Positions 9,965-19,318 are shown, numbered from the stretch's first letter. The stretch is DNA of 64,000 bases from Gammaproteobacteria bacterium (GCA_027459765.1 DAIDHD010000011.1:22459-86458); one strand, 5' to 3'. Notes: generated by a model not told the origin, from the letters alone. Program-made: numbers and translations.

Positions 9965-10477
9965 ATGGATACGACCGAACCGCCGGAAATCTTCCGTCGT
10001 CAGCTCGTCGATCTGCTGCCTCGGTTGCGGCGCTTCGCCCGCAATCTGACGCGACGGCCGGAGGACGCGGACGACGTCGTGCAGATCGCGCTGGAGCGGG
10101 CACTGCGGCACTTCGACCAGTGGTCGAGCGAGCGCCGTCTCGACGCCTGGATGTTCAGGATCGTGCGCAATGTCTGGATCGACGAATTGCGCTCGCGCCG
10201 GCGCCGCGATCGGTTGTTCGCGGCCGAGGAGGCGGGCGAGGACGTGGGCGAGGCGCCGCTCGAGGCGCTGACCGAGAATCTGTCCATTCAGGCGGCGCTC
10301 GCGTGCCTGCCCGAAGAACAGCGCTCGGCGGTGATGCTGGTGCTGGTCGAGGGTCTCTCCTATAAGGAGGCTGCGGAGGTGCTGGAGGTGCCGGTGGGCA
10401 CGCTCACCAGCCGTCTGGCGCGGGGTCGGGAGGCGCTGCAGTCGTTGTTACAACCGAACCGGGAGCCGGGACCGTGA
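9965..10477 (+). CDS. ECF-type RNA polymerase sigma factor
   Basis: Sigma-70 family, group IV, 170 residues. Region 2 shows LLPRLRRFARNLTRRPEDADDVVQ and WMFRIVRNVWIDELR; region 4 shows LACLPEEQRSAVMLV and the HTH YKEAAEVLEVPVGTLTSRLARGR. It overlaps the next gene by 4 bases (GTGA), so sigma and anti-sigma are translationally coupled. The divergent subtilase gene is a likely target. ATG 9965 is the first Met before the conserved region. Confidence 0.92.
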   Translation: MDTTEPPEIFRRQLVDLLPRLRRFARNLTRRPEDADDVVQIALERALRHFDQWSSERRLDAWMFRIVRNVWIDELRSRRRRDRLFAAEEAGEDVGEAPLEALTENLSIQAALACLPEEQRSAVMLVLVEGLSYKEAAEVLEVPVGTLTSRLARGREALQSLLQPNREPGP

Positions 10478-11253
10478 GCGTCACTGATGAAGCACTGATG
10501 GCGTACGTCGACGGCGAAGCCGATCCGGCGACGCGTGAGGCAGTGGAGGCGGCGATGCGCGCCGATCCGGACGTTGCCCGACGGGTGGCGGAGCAGCGTG
10601 AACTGCGTGCCAGGCTGCGGGCGGCGTTCACCGCCGATCTCGCGGAGCCCGTGCCGTCGCGCCTCACGGACGCGGTGCTCGCGGGCGCTCGACCCAGGAG
10701 CGAATCGCGGCCCGGGGCCGCGGCGTTCGGCGCGGCCCGCACGGCGCGCTCCGTGCGGCGCGCGCCGCTCGTGGCGTGGGGGATTCCGGCCGCCCTGGCG
10801 GCCTCGCTCGCGCTCGGCGTCGGTCTCGGTTTGCTGCTTTCCCGCCAGCGCACGCCGTGGGTGGCCGGCGATGCGCACGGACTGGTCGCCGAGGGCCCGC
10901 TCGAGCGGGCGCTGTCGGCGTCGCTCGGCGGCGAGCATGGCGCGCCGATCGGCATCGGCGTGAGTTTCCGCGGCAAGGACGGTCGCTATTGCCGTTCGTT
11001 CCGCATCGCCATGCCGTCGCCGGCAGCCGGTCTCGCGTGCCGGGACGCAGACGCCTGGCGCATCGCACTGTGGACCCGAAGCGCCGCGGCTGCCTCGGCG
11101 TCCGGGGAGGAGCCGGGCGCCGACTATCGCCCAGCGGCCAGCGAGTGGCCGCCGGAATTGCTGGCCGCCATCGAAGCGCGGGCCGACGGCGAACCGCTCG
11201 ACCGGAAGGCCGAGGAGGCGGCGCGGGCGCAGGGCTGGCGCGCGGCGCGCTAG
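10474..11253 (+). CDS. Membrane anti-sigma factor
   Basis: Predicted partner of the preceding sigma factor. Starts at GTG 10474 with a 4-base overlap; 259 residues. The cytoplasmic N-terminal part (MSVTDEALMAYVDGEADP) has the usual anti-sigma start, but no HxxxCxxC zinc motif is visible. One membrane helix spans about residues 99-122. The outer part carries the paired-Cys pattern RYCRSFRI...GLACRD seen in such proteins. It has no similarity I can see to the anti-sigma tail at 19974-20615. Confidence 0.8.
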   Translation: MSVTDEALMAYVDGEADPATREAVEAAMRADPDVARRVAEQRELRARLRAAFTADLAEPVPSRLTDAVLAGARPRSESRPGAAAFGAARTARSVRRAPLVAWGIPAALAASLALGVGLGLLLSRQRTPWVAGDAHGLVAEGPLERALSASLGGEHGAPIGIGVSFRGKDGRYCRSFRIAMPSPAAGLACRDADAWRIALWTRSAAAASASGEEPGADYRPAASEWPPELLAAIEARADGEPLDRKAEEAARAQGWRAAR

Positions 11254-11313
11254 GCTTGCGCGCGGTGCACTAGGCCGAGATTTCCCGGCGTGCGGGCTTT
11301 CGCCGCAACGCGC

Positions 11314-12705
11314 TCACATCACGCGCGACGCCGGTTGCCGCGTGCCCTCGCGCGCGAGGTAGGCGTCGAACGTCATGGCCACGGTGCGCATCAGGAGTCG
11401 GCCTCGCGGCGTCAGCCGGATGTCACGCGGCTCGACCTCCACGAGCCCGTCGCGCGCGAGCGACCGCAGGCGCTCCAGCGCCGGCGCGAAGTACTTCTCG
11501 AAGCTGATGCCGTGGCGGCGTTCCGTCGACGGCACGTCCACGTGGCCGTGACACATGATCTGCTGAATCACGTCCGCGCGCCGCACGTCGTCGCTGGTGC
11601 GCGCCACGCCGCGCCGCGTGGGAAGTTCGCCGCGGGCGAGCGACTGGTTGTACTCGGTCACGGATTTGGCGTTCTGCACGAACAGGTCGCCGACCTGACC
11701 GATGGCGCTCACGCCGAAGCTCACCAGGTCGCGATTGGCGTGCGTGGTGTATCCCTGGAAGCTGCGGTGCAGGGTGCCTTCGCGCTGCGCGCGCGCCAGG
11801 CCGTCGCTCGGCAGCGCGAAGTGATCCATGCCGATGTAGACGTATCCGGCCGCGCCGAGCTTTTCGATCGCCAGTTCGAGCAGCCCGAGCCGCTGGGCGG
11901 CGCCGGGCAGGGCGGCTGGGTCGATGCGCGTCTGCGCCTTGAAGAGGTGCGGCAGGTGAGCGTACCCGTACACCGCCAGGCGGTCGGGGCGCAGCGCGAT
12001 GGCGGCGTCCAGCGTGGCGCCGAAGGTGGCCGCCGTCTGGTGCGGCAGGCCGTACAGCAGGTCGAAATTCACCGAGGCCAAGCCCAGGCGGCGCGCGTGT
12101 TCGGTCAGGTCGCGTACCAGTTCCACGGGTTGAATGCGGTTGATGGCGGCCTGGACCTGCGGATCGAACTCCTGGACGCCGATGCTGATGCGGTTGAATC
12201 CCAGGCCCACCAGTGCCTCGAGGTAGGGGCCGTCGACGGTTCGCGGATCGATCTCGATCGAGTAGTCGCGTGCCGGAGAGGTGCTCAGTCGGAAGAAGCG
12301 GTCGAGCGCATCGACCAGGCTTTCGAGCCGGTCGATCGGCAGGAACGTCGGTGTGCCGCCGCCGAAGTGCAGTTGCTCCACCTCGCGGTCGGGCGCGAAA
12401 TAGGCGCTGCGCAGCGAGACCTCGGTGATCAGGTGCGCGAGGTAGGTGTCGGCGAGCGGCATCTGCCGGGTGATCACCTTGTTGCAGCCGCAGTAGAAGC
12501 AGGGACTGCGGCAAAACGGCACGTGCACGTACAGTGACAGCGGGCTTGAAGCGAGTGCTCCCGGGCTGCCGGTGGCCGCCTCCTCGTAGGCGCGCGGGTC
12601 GAGGTCGTCGCGAAACTGCATCGCCGTCGGATAGGAGGTGTAACGCGGCCCGGCGCCGTCGTAGCGGCGCATGAGCTCCTGATCGAAGAGAACCGACTCG
12701 TTCAT
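11314..12705 (-). CDS. hemN: Oxygen-independent coproporphyrinogen III oxidase
   Basis: Radical-SAM enzyme that decarboxylates coproporphyrinogen III in heme synthesis without oxygen. The [4Fe-4S] motif PFCRSPCFYCGC is present, with FGGGTPTF and GVQEFDPQVQ. ATG 12705 (MNESVLFDQELM) has GGGAG upstream and gives about 463 residues, normal for HemN. No FNR-type palindrome was seen in the 190 bases before the divergent PsiE gene. Confidence 0.94.
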   Translation of the reverse strand: MNESVLFDQELMRRYDGAGPRYTSYPTAMQFRDDLDPRAYEEAATGSPGALASSPLSLYVHVPFCRSPCFYCGCNKVITRQMPLADTYLAHLITEVSLRSAYFAPDREVEQLHFGGGTPTFLPIDRLESLVDALDRFFRLSTSPARDYSIEIDPRTVDGPYLEALVGLGFNRISIGVQEFDPQVQAAINRIQPVELVRDLTEHARRLGLASVNFDLLYGLPHQTAATFGATLDAAIALRPDRLAVYGYAHLPHLFKAQTRIDPAALPGAAQRLGLLELAIEKLGAAGYVYIGMDHFALPSDGLARAQREGTLHRSFQGYTTHANRDLVSFGVSAIGQVGDLFVQNAKSVTEYNQSLARGELPTRRGVARTSDDVRRADVIQQIMCHGHVDVPSTERRHGISFEKYFAPALERLRSLARDGLVEVEPRDIRLTPRGRLLMRTVAMTFDAYLAREGTRQPASRVM

Positions 12706-12896
12706 GAACGCTCCCGAGACCTGCGGCGCCGTGCGCGGATCGCACGCGCCACCCATGCGCCACGGTCGTACCAATCGCGGTGCGCGCCTATACGTATGTC
12801 CGCGTATGGCCCCTGCGGGTACCTGCGCGGCCCGGGTTGACCTCGGCCGGGCGCATGGTCATTCTGGGGAGGTTCGCGGGCAGTGCGGGGTGTTCC

Positions 12897-13307
12897 ATGG
12901 TTCGGGTGCTCGAGAAGTTCGAAACCTTCATCAATGCGGTGCTGCTCGTGATGATGGCCGTGGTCGTGGCGCTGCTCACCTTCAAGCTCGGGATGATGAT
13001 CCCGCGCGCCGTGGTGCACATGACCACGCTCGAGGTCAGCGTCGAGACCATGATCGAGCTGTTCGGCGACATGCTGCTCATTCTCATCGGCCTCGAACTG
13101 ATGCACAGCGTGAAGGTGTATCTGGAGGATCACGTGGTGCACGTCGAAGTGATCCTGTCCATCGCGCTGGTGGCGCTCGCCCGCAAGCTCATCGTCGCCG
13201 ATCTGAAGCAATTCGACGGTGTCTCCCTCATCGGACTCGCGGCACTGATCGCCGCGCTCGCCGCCAGCCAGTACATGCTGCGCCTGGGGCGGCCGCGCGG
13301 GTCCTGA
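12897..13307 (+). CDS. PsiE-family membrane protein
   Basis: Phosphate-starvation-inducible PsiE family; function unknown. ATG 12897 follows GGGG by 6 bases and gives 136 residues with four hydrophobic helices (roughly 14-36, 57-75, 82-101, 110-130). Charged residues are confined to the loops. It is the first gene of an apparent PsiE-TauE-AlkB operon, with 7 bases to the next gene. An in-frame start at 12780 would add 39 residues without family similarity. Confidence 0.8.
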   Translation: MVRVLEKFETFINAVLLVMMAVVVALLTFKLGMMIPRAVVHMTTLEVSVETMIELFGDMLLILIGLELMHSVKVYLEDHVVHVEVILSIALVALARKLIVADLKQFDGVSLIGLAALIAALAASQYMLRLGRPRGS

Positions 13308-13314
13308 TCCGGGC

Positions 13315-14106
13315 GTGTCGGGCGCGCCGCTCTACGTCGCCGCCGGATTCCTGGTCGGCAGCCTCATCGGGCTCACGGGGGTGGGCGGCGGCTCGTTGAT
13401 GACGCCGCTGCTCGTGTTGCTGTTCGGCCAGTCGCCGACGGTGGCGGTGGGCACCGACCTCGTTTTCGCCGCCGCGACCAAGCTGGCGGCCACCGCCTCG
13501 TTCGGGTTCAGTCGCCGGGTCGACTGGCGGATCGTCGGTCGGTTGCTCGTGGGGAGTTTGCCGGGCTCGGGGGCCGTCATTGCCTGGATGTGGTGGACGC
13601 GTGGCACCCCGGGGGCGGCCGATCACGTCATCTCGCGCTGGCTCGCGCTGTTGCTCGCGGCCACCTCGATCGGCCTGCTGTTGCAGCGGCCGCTCGGGCG
13701 CATCAGCGTCGAGATTTCCGAGCAGTGGCTCGCCCGCGCCGAGCGTCTGCGCCCGGCGCTGGCGATCGCGCTCGGCGCGCTGCTCGGGGTGTTCATCGCC
13801 CTCACGTCGGTCGGAGCCGGCGCGCTCGGGGTGGTGGTGCTGTTCGCGCTCTACCCGCGCAGGCTCAAGGGCGACCGTCTGGTCGCGACCGACATCGCGC
13901 ACGCCCTGCCCATCACCGTCATCGCCGGCGCCGGGCACGCCGTGCTCGGCCACGTCGACGGCGGCATCCTCGCCGCGCTGCTCCTGGGGTCGATACCCGG
14001 GGTGCTGATTGCCTCGCGGCTCAGCCTGCGGATGCCCGAAGCCCTGGTGCGCACCTTGCTCGCGGTGGTGCTCGGCGTGGTCAGCGAGCGCCTGCTGTTC
14101 TCATGA
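13315..14106 (+). CDS. TauE/SafE-family membrane transporter
   Basis: Putative sulfite/organosulfonate exporter-type permease, 263 residues, starting at GTG 13315. Repeated helices and the family-type glycine-rich segment GLTGVGGGSLMTPLLV occur near the N-terminus, with a second half-repeat (IALTSVGAGALGVVVL) in the middle. It overlaps alkB by 4 bases. The substrate cannot be judged from sequence. Confidence 0.85.
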   Translation: MSGAPLYVAAGFLVGSLIGLTGVGGGSLMTPLLVLLFGQSPTVAVGTDLVFAAATKLAATASFGFSRRVDWRIVGRLLVGSLPGSGAVIAWMWWTRGTPGAADHVISRWLALLLAATSIGLLLQRPLGRISVEISEQWLARAERLRPALAIALGALLGVFIALTSVGAGALGVVVLFALYPRRLKGDRLVATDIAHALPITVIAGAGHAVLGHVDGGILAALLLGSIPGVLIASRLSLRMPEALVRTLLAVVLGVVSERLLFS

Positions 14107-14759
14107 CGCCGCTCGGCTGCAGCGGGGATCTGTTCGATGCGCCGGGCGCCACGACACCGCTTGCGCCACAGGCGCTGCTGCTGCACGGATTCGCTCTCGA
14201 TCTGGAGGCGGATCTCGGCGAGTGGATCGGGGCCATCGCGGCGCGCAGTCCCTTCAGGCACATGCAGACCCCCGGAGGACAGCGCATGTCGGTGGCGATG
14301 ACCAGTTGCGGGGCCGCCGGCTGGATCTCCGATGCGCGCGGCTATCGGTACGAAGCGCTCGATCCGTGCCGAGGTGAGCCCTGGCCGCCGCTGCCCGAAC
14401 TGTTCAGCGCGCTCGCGCGGCGCGCGGCCACGACGGCCGGTTTCGCGGGATTCGATCCGGACGCGTGTCTCATCAATCGCTACCAGTCGGGCGCGCGCAT
14501 GTCGCTGCACCAGGACCGCGACGAGCGCGACTTGGCGCAGCCGATCGTATCGGTGTCGCTCGGGCTGACCGCGACCTTTCTCTTCGGCGGCGCGCGGCGC
14601 AGCGATCGCCCGGTACGCGTGCCGCTGCGCAGCGGCGACGTGGTCGTCTGGGGAGGCGTGTCGCGGCTCGCTCATCACGGTGTCGGACCGGTGGCGGCGG
14701 GAGCGCACCCGCGTTTCGGGCAATATCGCTTCAATCTGACGTTCAGGCGCGCACGCTGA
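14103..14759 (+). CDS. alkB: AlkB-type DNA/RNA oxidative demethylase
   Basis: Fe(II)/2-oxoglutarate dioxygenase repairing 1-methyladenine and 3-methylcytosine. ATG 14103 overlaps the transporter stop; 218 residues. Ligands are visible: the HxD pair in LHQDRDE, the distal His in LAHHGV, and the 2-oxoglutarate arginines in YRFNLTFR. MQTPGGQRMSV is also family-typical. No Ada-type operator was recognised; expression is probably from the PsiE promoter. Confidence 0.93.
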   Translation: MTPLGCSGDLFDAPGATTPLAPQALLLHGFALDLEADLGEWIGAIAARSPFRHMQTPGGQRMSVAMTSCGAAGWISDARGYRYEALDPCRGEPWPPLPELFSALARRAATTAGFAGFDPDACLINRYQSGARMSLHQDRDERDLAQPIVSVSLGLTATFLFGGARRSDRPVRVPLRSGDVVVWGGVSRLAHHGVGPVAAGAHPRFGQYRFNLTFRRAR

Positions 14760-14803
14760 ACCCCCGACGGGGTCGCGACCCGCGCGCCTTCAGGAGGACT
14801 CAC

Positions 14804-15493
14804 GTGTTCACGCTGTACATCGCCAACAAGAACTACTCGTCGTGGTCGCTGCGCCCATGGCTCACGCTCACGCAACTGGGCGTGGCGTTCGATGAGGTCG
14901 TGGTGCCGTTCCGTGCCGACCCCCGCGATACCCAGGCGGCCTTCAGCGCCTTCTCCCCGACCGGCAAAGTGCCCTGTCTCGTGGACGGATCGACCGTGGT
15001 TTGGGATTCGCTGGCGATCACGGAGTACGTCGCCGAGAAGCACCCCGGCGTGTGGCCCGCGGAGATGCGTGCGCGGGCATTCGCGCGCTGCGCGGCGGCC
15101 GAGATGCACTCCGGCTTCGGCGCGCTGCGTAGTCAGTGCTCCATGAGTTGTGGCGTGCGGGTGCGCCTGGATTCGATCGATGAAGCGCTGCGCGCCGACC
15201 TCGAACGTCTGCAGGCGCTGTGGAGCGAGGGGCTGGCGCGCTTCGGCGGCCCGTTCCTCGCCGGCGGCGCGTTCAGCGCCGCCGACGCCTTCTTCGCGCC
15301 GGTGGCGTTCCGCGTCCAGACTTACGGCCTGCCGCTCGGGGATCCGGCGCGCGGGTACGCCGAGCGGCTACTGGAGCTGCCGGGCATGCGGACCTGGTAC
15401 GCCGCGGCGCTCGCCGAGCCTTGGCGCGACGACGCGCATGATCGTGAGGTGCTCGCGCGCGGCACGCTGATTGCCGACCTGCGCCGCGCGTGA
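14804..15493 (+). CDS. Glutathione S-transferase family protein
   Basis: Thioredoxin-fold N-terminal domain (NKNYSSWSLRPWL; the Ser-rich turn is the likely glutathione site; SPTGKVPCLVDG and DSLAITEYVAEKHP follow) plus a helical C-terminal domain, 229 residues. GTG 14804 has CAGGAGGA upstream and is well supported. Substrate unknown; probably detoxification or redox. Confidence 0.88.
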   Translation: MFTLYIANKNYSSWSLRPWLTLTQLGVAFDEVVVPFRADPRDTQAAFSAFSPTGKVPCLVDGSTVVWDSLAITEYVAEKHPGVWPAEMRARAFARCAAAEMHSGFGALRSQCSMSCGVRVRLDSIDEALRADLERLQALWSEGLARFGGPFLAGGAFSAADAFFAPVAFRVQTYGLPLGDPARGYAERLLELPGMRTWYAAALAEPWRDDAHDREVLARGTLIADLRRA

Positions 15494-15511
15494 ACTCGGG
15501 AGGGTGCGATG

Positions 15512-15544
15512 AAAAAGGGGCCGGCGAACGCATTCGCCGGCCCC
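15512..15544 (-). terminator. Intrinsic terminator of tRNA-Asn
   Basis: Perfect 12-base stem (15517-15528 with 15533-15544, loop CGCA). Read on the minus strand it follows the tRNA 3' end by 9 bases and is followed by five T (complement of 15512-15516). It may also stop the + strand GST transcript. Confidence 0.8.
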
Positions 15545-15553
15545 TTCGTGTGA

Positions 15554-15628
15554 TGGCTCCCCGGGTCTGGTTCGAACAGACGACCAACGGATTAACAGTC
15601 CGTCGCTCTACCGCTGAGCTACCGGGGA
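15554..15628 (-). tRNA. tRNA-Asn (GTT)
   Basis: 75 nt including an encoded CCA. The acceptor TCCCCGG pairs with CCGGGGA; the D arm contains GCTCAGCGGTAGAGC, the anticodon loop has GTT, and the T arm is GTCTG-TTCGAAC-CAGAC. It reads on the minus strand. Confidence 0.97.
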
Positions 15629-15644
15629 ATTTCGTGAGCCGCGA

Positions 15645-15674
15645 ATTCTCGGAGAAGCACGCCCCGGAAGTCAA
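15645..15674 (-). promoter_or_regulatory. Promoter of tRNA-Asn
   Basis: On the minus strand TTGACT (15669-15674; 5/6) is followed after 18 bases by GAGAAT (15645-15650; 4/6), with the start point expected a few bases before the tRNA 5' end at 15628. Confidence 0.6.
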
Positions 15675-15856
15675 GGAAGGCGATGCGCCGCGCGCTCGGG
15701 TTGCCGTGGGAGTCTTGCCGGCGGTCCTGCTCGGCGCCCACGTATACCGTTTCGCCCGCGCTGAAAAGCCAATCAAAACAACGTGATAACCGGGCGGCGG
15801 TGCGTCGCTCCCTGGCGCCGGCGCGGCGCCTTGGGCGCAGCGATGCCGCAGTTTCG

Positions 15857-17062
15857 TCAGCGCGCTGGCGCGCCTTCGCCTCGCCCGAGAGCCTTGCGCA
15901 TCCGCCCGAGCGCATCCTCGAGGGTCTTCATGGCGCAGGCAAACGAGATGCGCATGTGGTCCGGTGCGCCGAATCCGGATCCCGGCACCACCGCGACGCC
16001 CGCCGTCGTGAGCAGGTACTCGGCGAAGGCATTGTCGTCGGCGATGCCGAGATTGCGCATCGCGACCGCCACGTTGGCGAAGGCGTAAAAGGTACCGGCG
16101 CCCGGCCGACACGACACGCCGGGCAGATCGTTGAGTCCGGCGACCACGTAGTCATGCCGCGCCTTGAATGCCGCGTTCATCTCGGCGACGCAGCGCTGGT
16201 CGCCATTCAGTGCGACCGTGGCCGCGCGCTGCGAGATGCTCGAGGCGTTTGACGTCGACTGGCCCTGCACCGTGGCCATGGCGGTGACGATCTCCTTCGG
16301 TCCGCCGCAATAGCCTATGCGCCAGCCCGTCATGGCATACGCCTTGGATACGCCGTTGATGGTGATGGTTCGGTCGTAGAGACGCGGGTTGGCCTGCGCG
16401 AAGCTCGCGAACGGCTCCGGCGCCCAGTAGATGTGCTCGTACATCTCGTCCGACGCGACGATGACGCGCGGGTGCCGTTCGAGCACCGCGCCGAGCGCTG
16501 CGAGCTCGGCGCGGGTGTACGCCGCGCCGGTGGGGTTGCTCGGGCTGTTGAGGAACAGCATCTTGGTCCGCGGCGTGATCGCCCGCTCCAGTTGTTCGGG
16601 CGTGATCTTGTAGCCCTGCTCCGGTCCGGCGGACACGAACACGGGCACGCCGTCGGCGAGCAGCGCCATGTCCGGGTAGGACACCCAGTAGGGCGCCGGA
16701 ATCACGCACTCGTCGCCCGGATCGAGCAGCGCGGCGCAGACGTTGAAGCAGGTCTGCTTGGCGCCCGAGGAGACGATGATCTGCGAGCGGTCGTAGATCA
16801 GTTCGTTGTCGCGGCGGAACTTCGCCACGATGGCGTCCTTCAGTTCCACCGTGCCGTCCACTGCGGTGTAACGCGTCACTCCCTTGCGGATCGCCTCGAT
16901 GCCTGCCTCGGCGATGTGCGCCGGCGTGTCGAAGTCCGGCTCGCCCGCGCCGAGTCCGATGATGTCCTTGCCCTCGGCCTTCAGTCGGGCCGCGCGGGCG
17001 GTCACGGCGAGGGTGGGAGAGGGCTTGACCTTCTGAACGCGCTTGGAGAGGGCTACGGACAC
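15857..17062 (-). CDS. Class I aminotransferase (aspartate aminotransferase type)
   Basis: PLP-dependent transaminase, 401 residues from GTG 17062 (VSVALSKRVQKVKPSPTL), with GGAG upstream. Motifs: GLGAGEPDFDTP, NSPSNPTGA, and the Schiff-base Lys in GVSKAYAMTGWRIGY; near the end MRISFACAM carries the carboxylate-binding Arg. This is the aspartate/prephenate aminotransferase subgroup. uvrB lies about 5 kb away with other genes inserted between them. Confidence 0.92.
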   Translation of the reverse strand: MSVALSKRVQKVKPSPTLAVTARAARLKAEGKDIIGLGAGEPDFDTPAHIAEAGIEAIRKGVTRYTAVDGTVELKDAIVAKFRRDNELIYDRSQIIVSSGAKQTCFNVCAALLDPGDECVIPAPYWVSYPDMALLADGVPVFVSAGPEQGYKITPEQLERAITPRTKMLFLNSPSNPTGAAYTRAELAALGAVLERHPRVIVASDEMYEHIYWAPEPFASFAQANPRLYDRTITINGVSKAYAMTGWRIGYCGGPKEIVTAMATVQGQSTSNASSISQRAATVALNGDQRCVAEMNAAFKARHDYVVAGLNDLPGVSCRPGAGTFYAFANVAVAMRNLGIADDNAFAEYLLTTAGVAVVPGSGFGAPDHMRISFACAMKTLEDALGRMRKALGRGEGAPAR

Positions 17063-17260
17063 GGCGGCTCCGATGGATGAACGTGGCGGGAGGGCGTCCC
17101 GCGGGCGCCCGTCAAGTCTACGCAACGGCGTCGGAGGCCACCAGGAGGACGCGCGCACCGCGCGCGCTGCCCGACTCGAGGTTCCCGGGGACTCGATTGA
17201 ACCGCGGCGCTCCACGGCGGCACTCACCGGCAGTGCTCGCAACCTTCATCGGAGATCGGC

Positions 17261-18448
17261 ATGCGTCAACAGACTGCTCGCGCGGTGGTGGCTTTGTTCG
17301 GATCCTTCGGCCTGTGCGCCTGCGGAGGCGGCATGGGCGGCTACGGCGGCTCTTCCATGGGGATGACCATGACCACGCCGCCGACCAGCGCGAATTACTC
17401 GCGTACGGAACTGGTGGCGAACGTCGCCGGCGGAACCGCCACCACCGTGGATCCGCAACTCGAGAATCCCTGGGGGCTGGTGATCGCGCCCGGTGCGCCG
17501 GCGTGGTTGGCCAACAATGGCACGCAGACCTCCACTCTCTATGACGGTCTCGGTCACCCGCAGCCGCAGGCAGGGGCGGGTGAACTGGTCGTGACCCTGC
17601 CTCCCGGGACGGGCGGCGTGGCCTTCGATCCAACCGGGATGGTGTTCAACGCGGGTGCGTCGGATTTCGTGATCTCGGCCGCCGGCAAGTCGGGGCCTGC
17701 GAGCTTCATCTACGCCGGTGAGTCCGGTGCGATCGCCGGCTGGTCCTCCTCGGTATCGCCGACGGCCGCGGTGACGGCCTACGCGGACACGCAGGGTGCC
17801 GTGTACAAGGGCCTTGCGCTCGCCACCTATCAGGGCAAGGCGTATCTCTACGCCACCGACTTCCACAATGCCAAGGTCGACGTCTTCGATTCGACCTTCA
17901 CCAAACAGCCCGTATCTTCCTCGAGCTTCACGTTCCAGGACCCCGGCATTCCGGCGGGATATGCGCCGTTCGGCATTCAGGCGTTGCCGACGGGCAGTGC
18001 GGGCGCCGTGCAGATCTACGTGACCTACGCGCAGCAGGCGGCGCCGCAGAACCACGACCAGGTCAGTGGCGCAGGACTCGGCTTCGTCGACGTCTACGAC
18101 ACCAACGGCCAGCTCATCAAGCAGTTGGTGGCGAATGGTGTGTTGAATGCGCCCTGGGGTCTCGCGCTCGCACCCGCCGACTTCGGTGCGCTCAGCGGCG
18201 CCCTGTTGGTGGGCAACTTCGGTGACGGCACCATCAACGCCTTCGACGCGGCCTCGGGCGCCATGATCGGCACGGTGCGCGACGCCTCCGGCAATGCGTT
18301 CCAGATCAGCGGACTGTGGGGGCTCGCGTTCGGCAATGATGCACTCAGCCAGCCGCACAACACGCTCTTCTACACCGCCGGACCGAATCAGGAGATGGGC
18401 GGGCTCTACGGGCGGATCGACGTGGGCACGACCCCGTCGGGCTATTAG
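17261..18448 (+). CDS. TIGR03118-type exported beta-propeller-like protein
   Basis: Probable secreted or lipid-anchored protein of 395 residues, matching a conserved family of unknown function. A short signal peptide ends in LFGSFGLCAC, a possible lipobox with the acylated Cys about residue 20. The repeats ENPWGLVIAPG, NAPWGLALAPADFG and ISGLWGLAFGN at regular spacing suggest propeller blades; GNFGDGTINAFD resembles NHL/SMP-30-like motifs. ATG 17261 has GGAGA upstream. A terminator follows. Confidence 0.78.
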   Translation: MRQQTARAVVALFGSFGLCACGGGMGGYGGSSMGMTMTTPPTSANYSRTELVANVAGGTATTVDPQLENPWGLVIAPGAPAWLANNGTQTSTLYDGLGHPQPQAGAGELVVTLPPGTGGVAFDPTGMVFNAGASDFVISAAGKSGPASFIYAGESGAIAGWSSSVSPTAAVTAYADTQGAVYKGLALATYQGKAYLYATDFHNAKVDVFDSTFTKQPVSSSSFTFQDPGIPAGYAPFGIQALPTGSAGAVQIYVTYAQQAAPQNHDQVSGAGLGFVDVYDTNGQLIKQLVANGVLNAPWGLALAPADFGALSGALLVGNFGDGTINAFDAASGAMIGTVRDASGNAFQISGLWGLAFGNDALSQPHNTLFYTAGPNQEMGGLYGRIDVGTTPSGY

Positions 18449-18456
18449 GCCGCACG

Positions 18457-18480
18457 GCGGACGGATCCGCGGGCTTTTTT
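18457..18480 (+). terminator. Weak intrinsic terminator
   Basis: Five-base stem GCGGA/TCCGC (18457-18461 with 18466-18470) followed by GGGC and a run of six T (18475-18480), right after the propeller-like gene. Confidence 0.5.
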
Positions 18481-18565
18481 CCGCCTGCCGACCGTCCGCC
18501 GACCACCGGCGGCGCGATAATGCAGGGGCGCGTTCGCGGAATGCCGCGGACAGCACCATGCCGCC

Positions 18566-19318
18566 GTGTCAGTGAACCTCGCCATCGCCCGCCTTGCCGC
18601 GACCGCCGCTGCCGTTGCCTCCGCGTGGCTGGCGATCGCGCCCGCGCGCGCGCTCGATTCCGGCGGCTTCGTCGCGCTCGAATCGGACGATCTGTATCAC
18701 GGCCTGTCGCAGGTGCGCGGCCAACCCACCGCGGTAGTGGACGCCTACGCGCGGGTGCGCGACGACGCCTACGTGGGCGGCAGCGTCGAGCGGGTCGATC
18801 TGCCGGGCGCCGGCAACGCCGCGGCCGGTGCGATCTATGTCGGCGCCGCTCGTGCCCTGAATGACGACTGGTCGCTCGGGGGGGCGGTGTCGCGTTACGT
18901 GTACTCGCGTGAGCCCGCCGATCTGTCCTACGACTTCACGGAGTTGCAGGCACACGTGCGCTGGCGCTCGCGGCTACGGCTCGACGCGTACTTCTCGCCG
19001 GACACCTCGATCTATTCGGCCCGCGGGGCGCTGCGCAACGGGCAATCCGGCGGCGTCGAGGTCGCCTGGCGGCAGGAGCTGGCGCGCGGCTTCGCGCTCG
19101 ACGGCGGAGCCGGCTTCCGACGGCTCGGCGGAGCGATCGACTCCGGCTACGCCTACGGGGATCTCGGTTTGGCGTGGCGCATGGCGAACTGGCAGCTCAG
19201 CGTGCAAGCGGTCGCGGTGGATGGCAGGGCGAAGAGCCTGTTCGGCCGCCAAACCGCCGCTGATCGCTGGGTGTTCGGCCTGATTCGCCAATTCGGCGCC
19301 GGTTCCGCGGTGCATTGA
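18566..19318 (+). CDS. TorF-like putative outer-membrane beta-barrel protein
   Basis: Exported protein of 250 residues, starting at GTG 18566. The signal peptide is about residues 1-30, ending ARA-L. The mature part begins with a DLYHGLSQ segment and alternating hydrophobic/polar strands typical of the TorF/TIGR02001 putative porin family, ending RWVFGLIRQFG. Role unknown. It ends just before the second sigma gene, so the two may share a transcript. Confidence 0.65.
   Translation: MSVNLAIARLAATAAAVASAWLAIAPARALDSGGFVALESDDLYHGLSQVRGQPTAVVDAYARVRDDAYVGGSVERVDLPGAGNAAAGAIYVGAARALNDDWSLGGAVSRYVYSREPADLSYDFTELQAHVRWRSRLRLDAYFSPDTSIYSARGALRNGQSGGVEVAWRQELARGFALDGGAGFRRLGGAIDSGYAYGDLGLAWRMANWQLSVQAVAVDGRAKSLFGRQTAADRWVFGLIRQFGAGSAVH

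Noticed and set aside
12706..12896. FNR site for hemN between hemN and the PsiE gene
   Set aside because: No TTGAT-N4-ATCAA-like palindrome; the only dyad is a short ATACGTAT.
15629..15856. Small open frames between tRNA-Asn and the aminotransferase, one running through the tRNA
   Set aside because: They overlap a certain tRNA and its promoter, have no ribosome site or family similarity.
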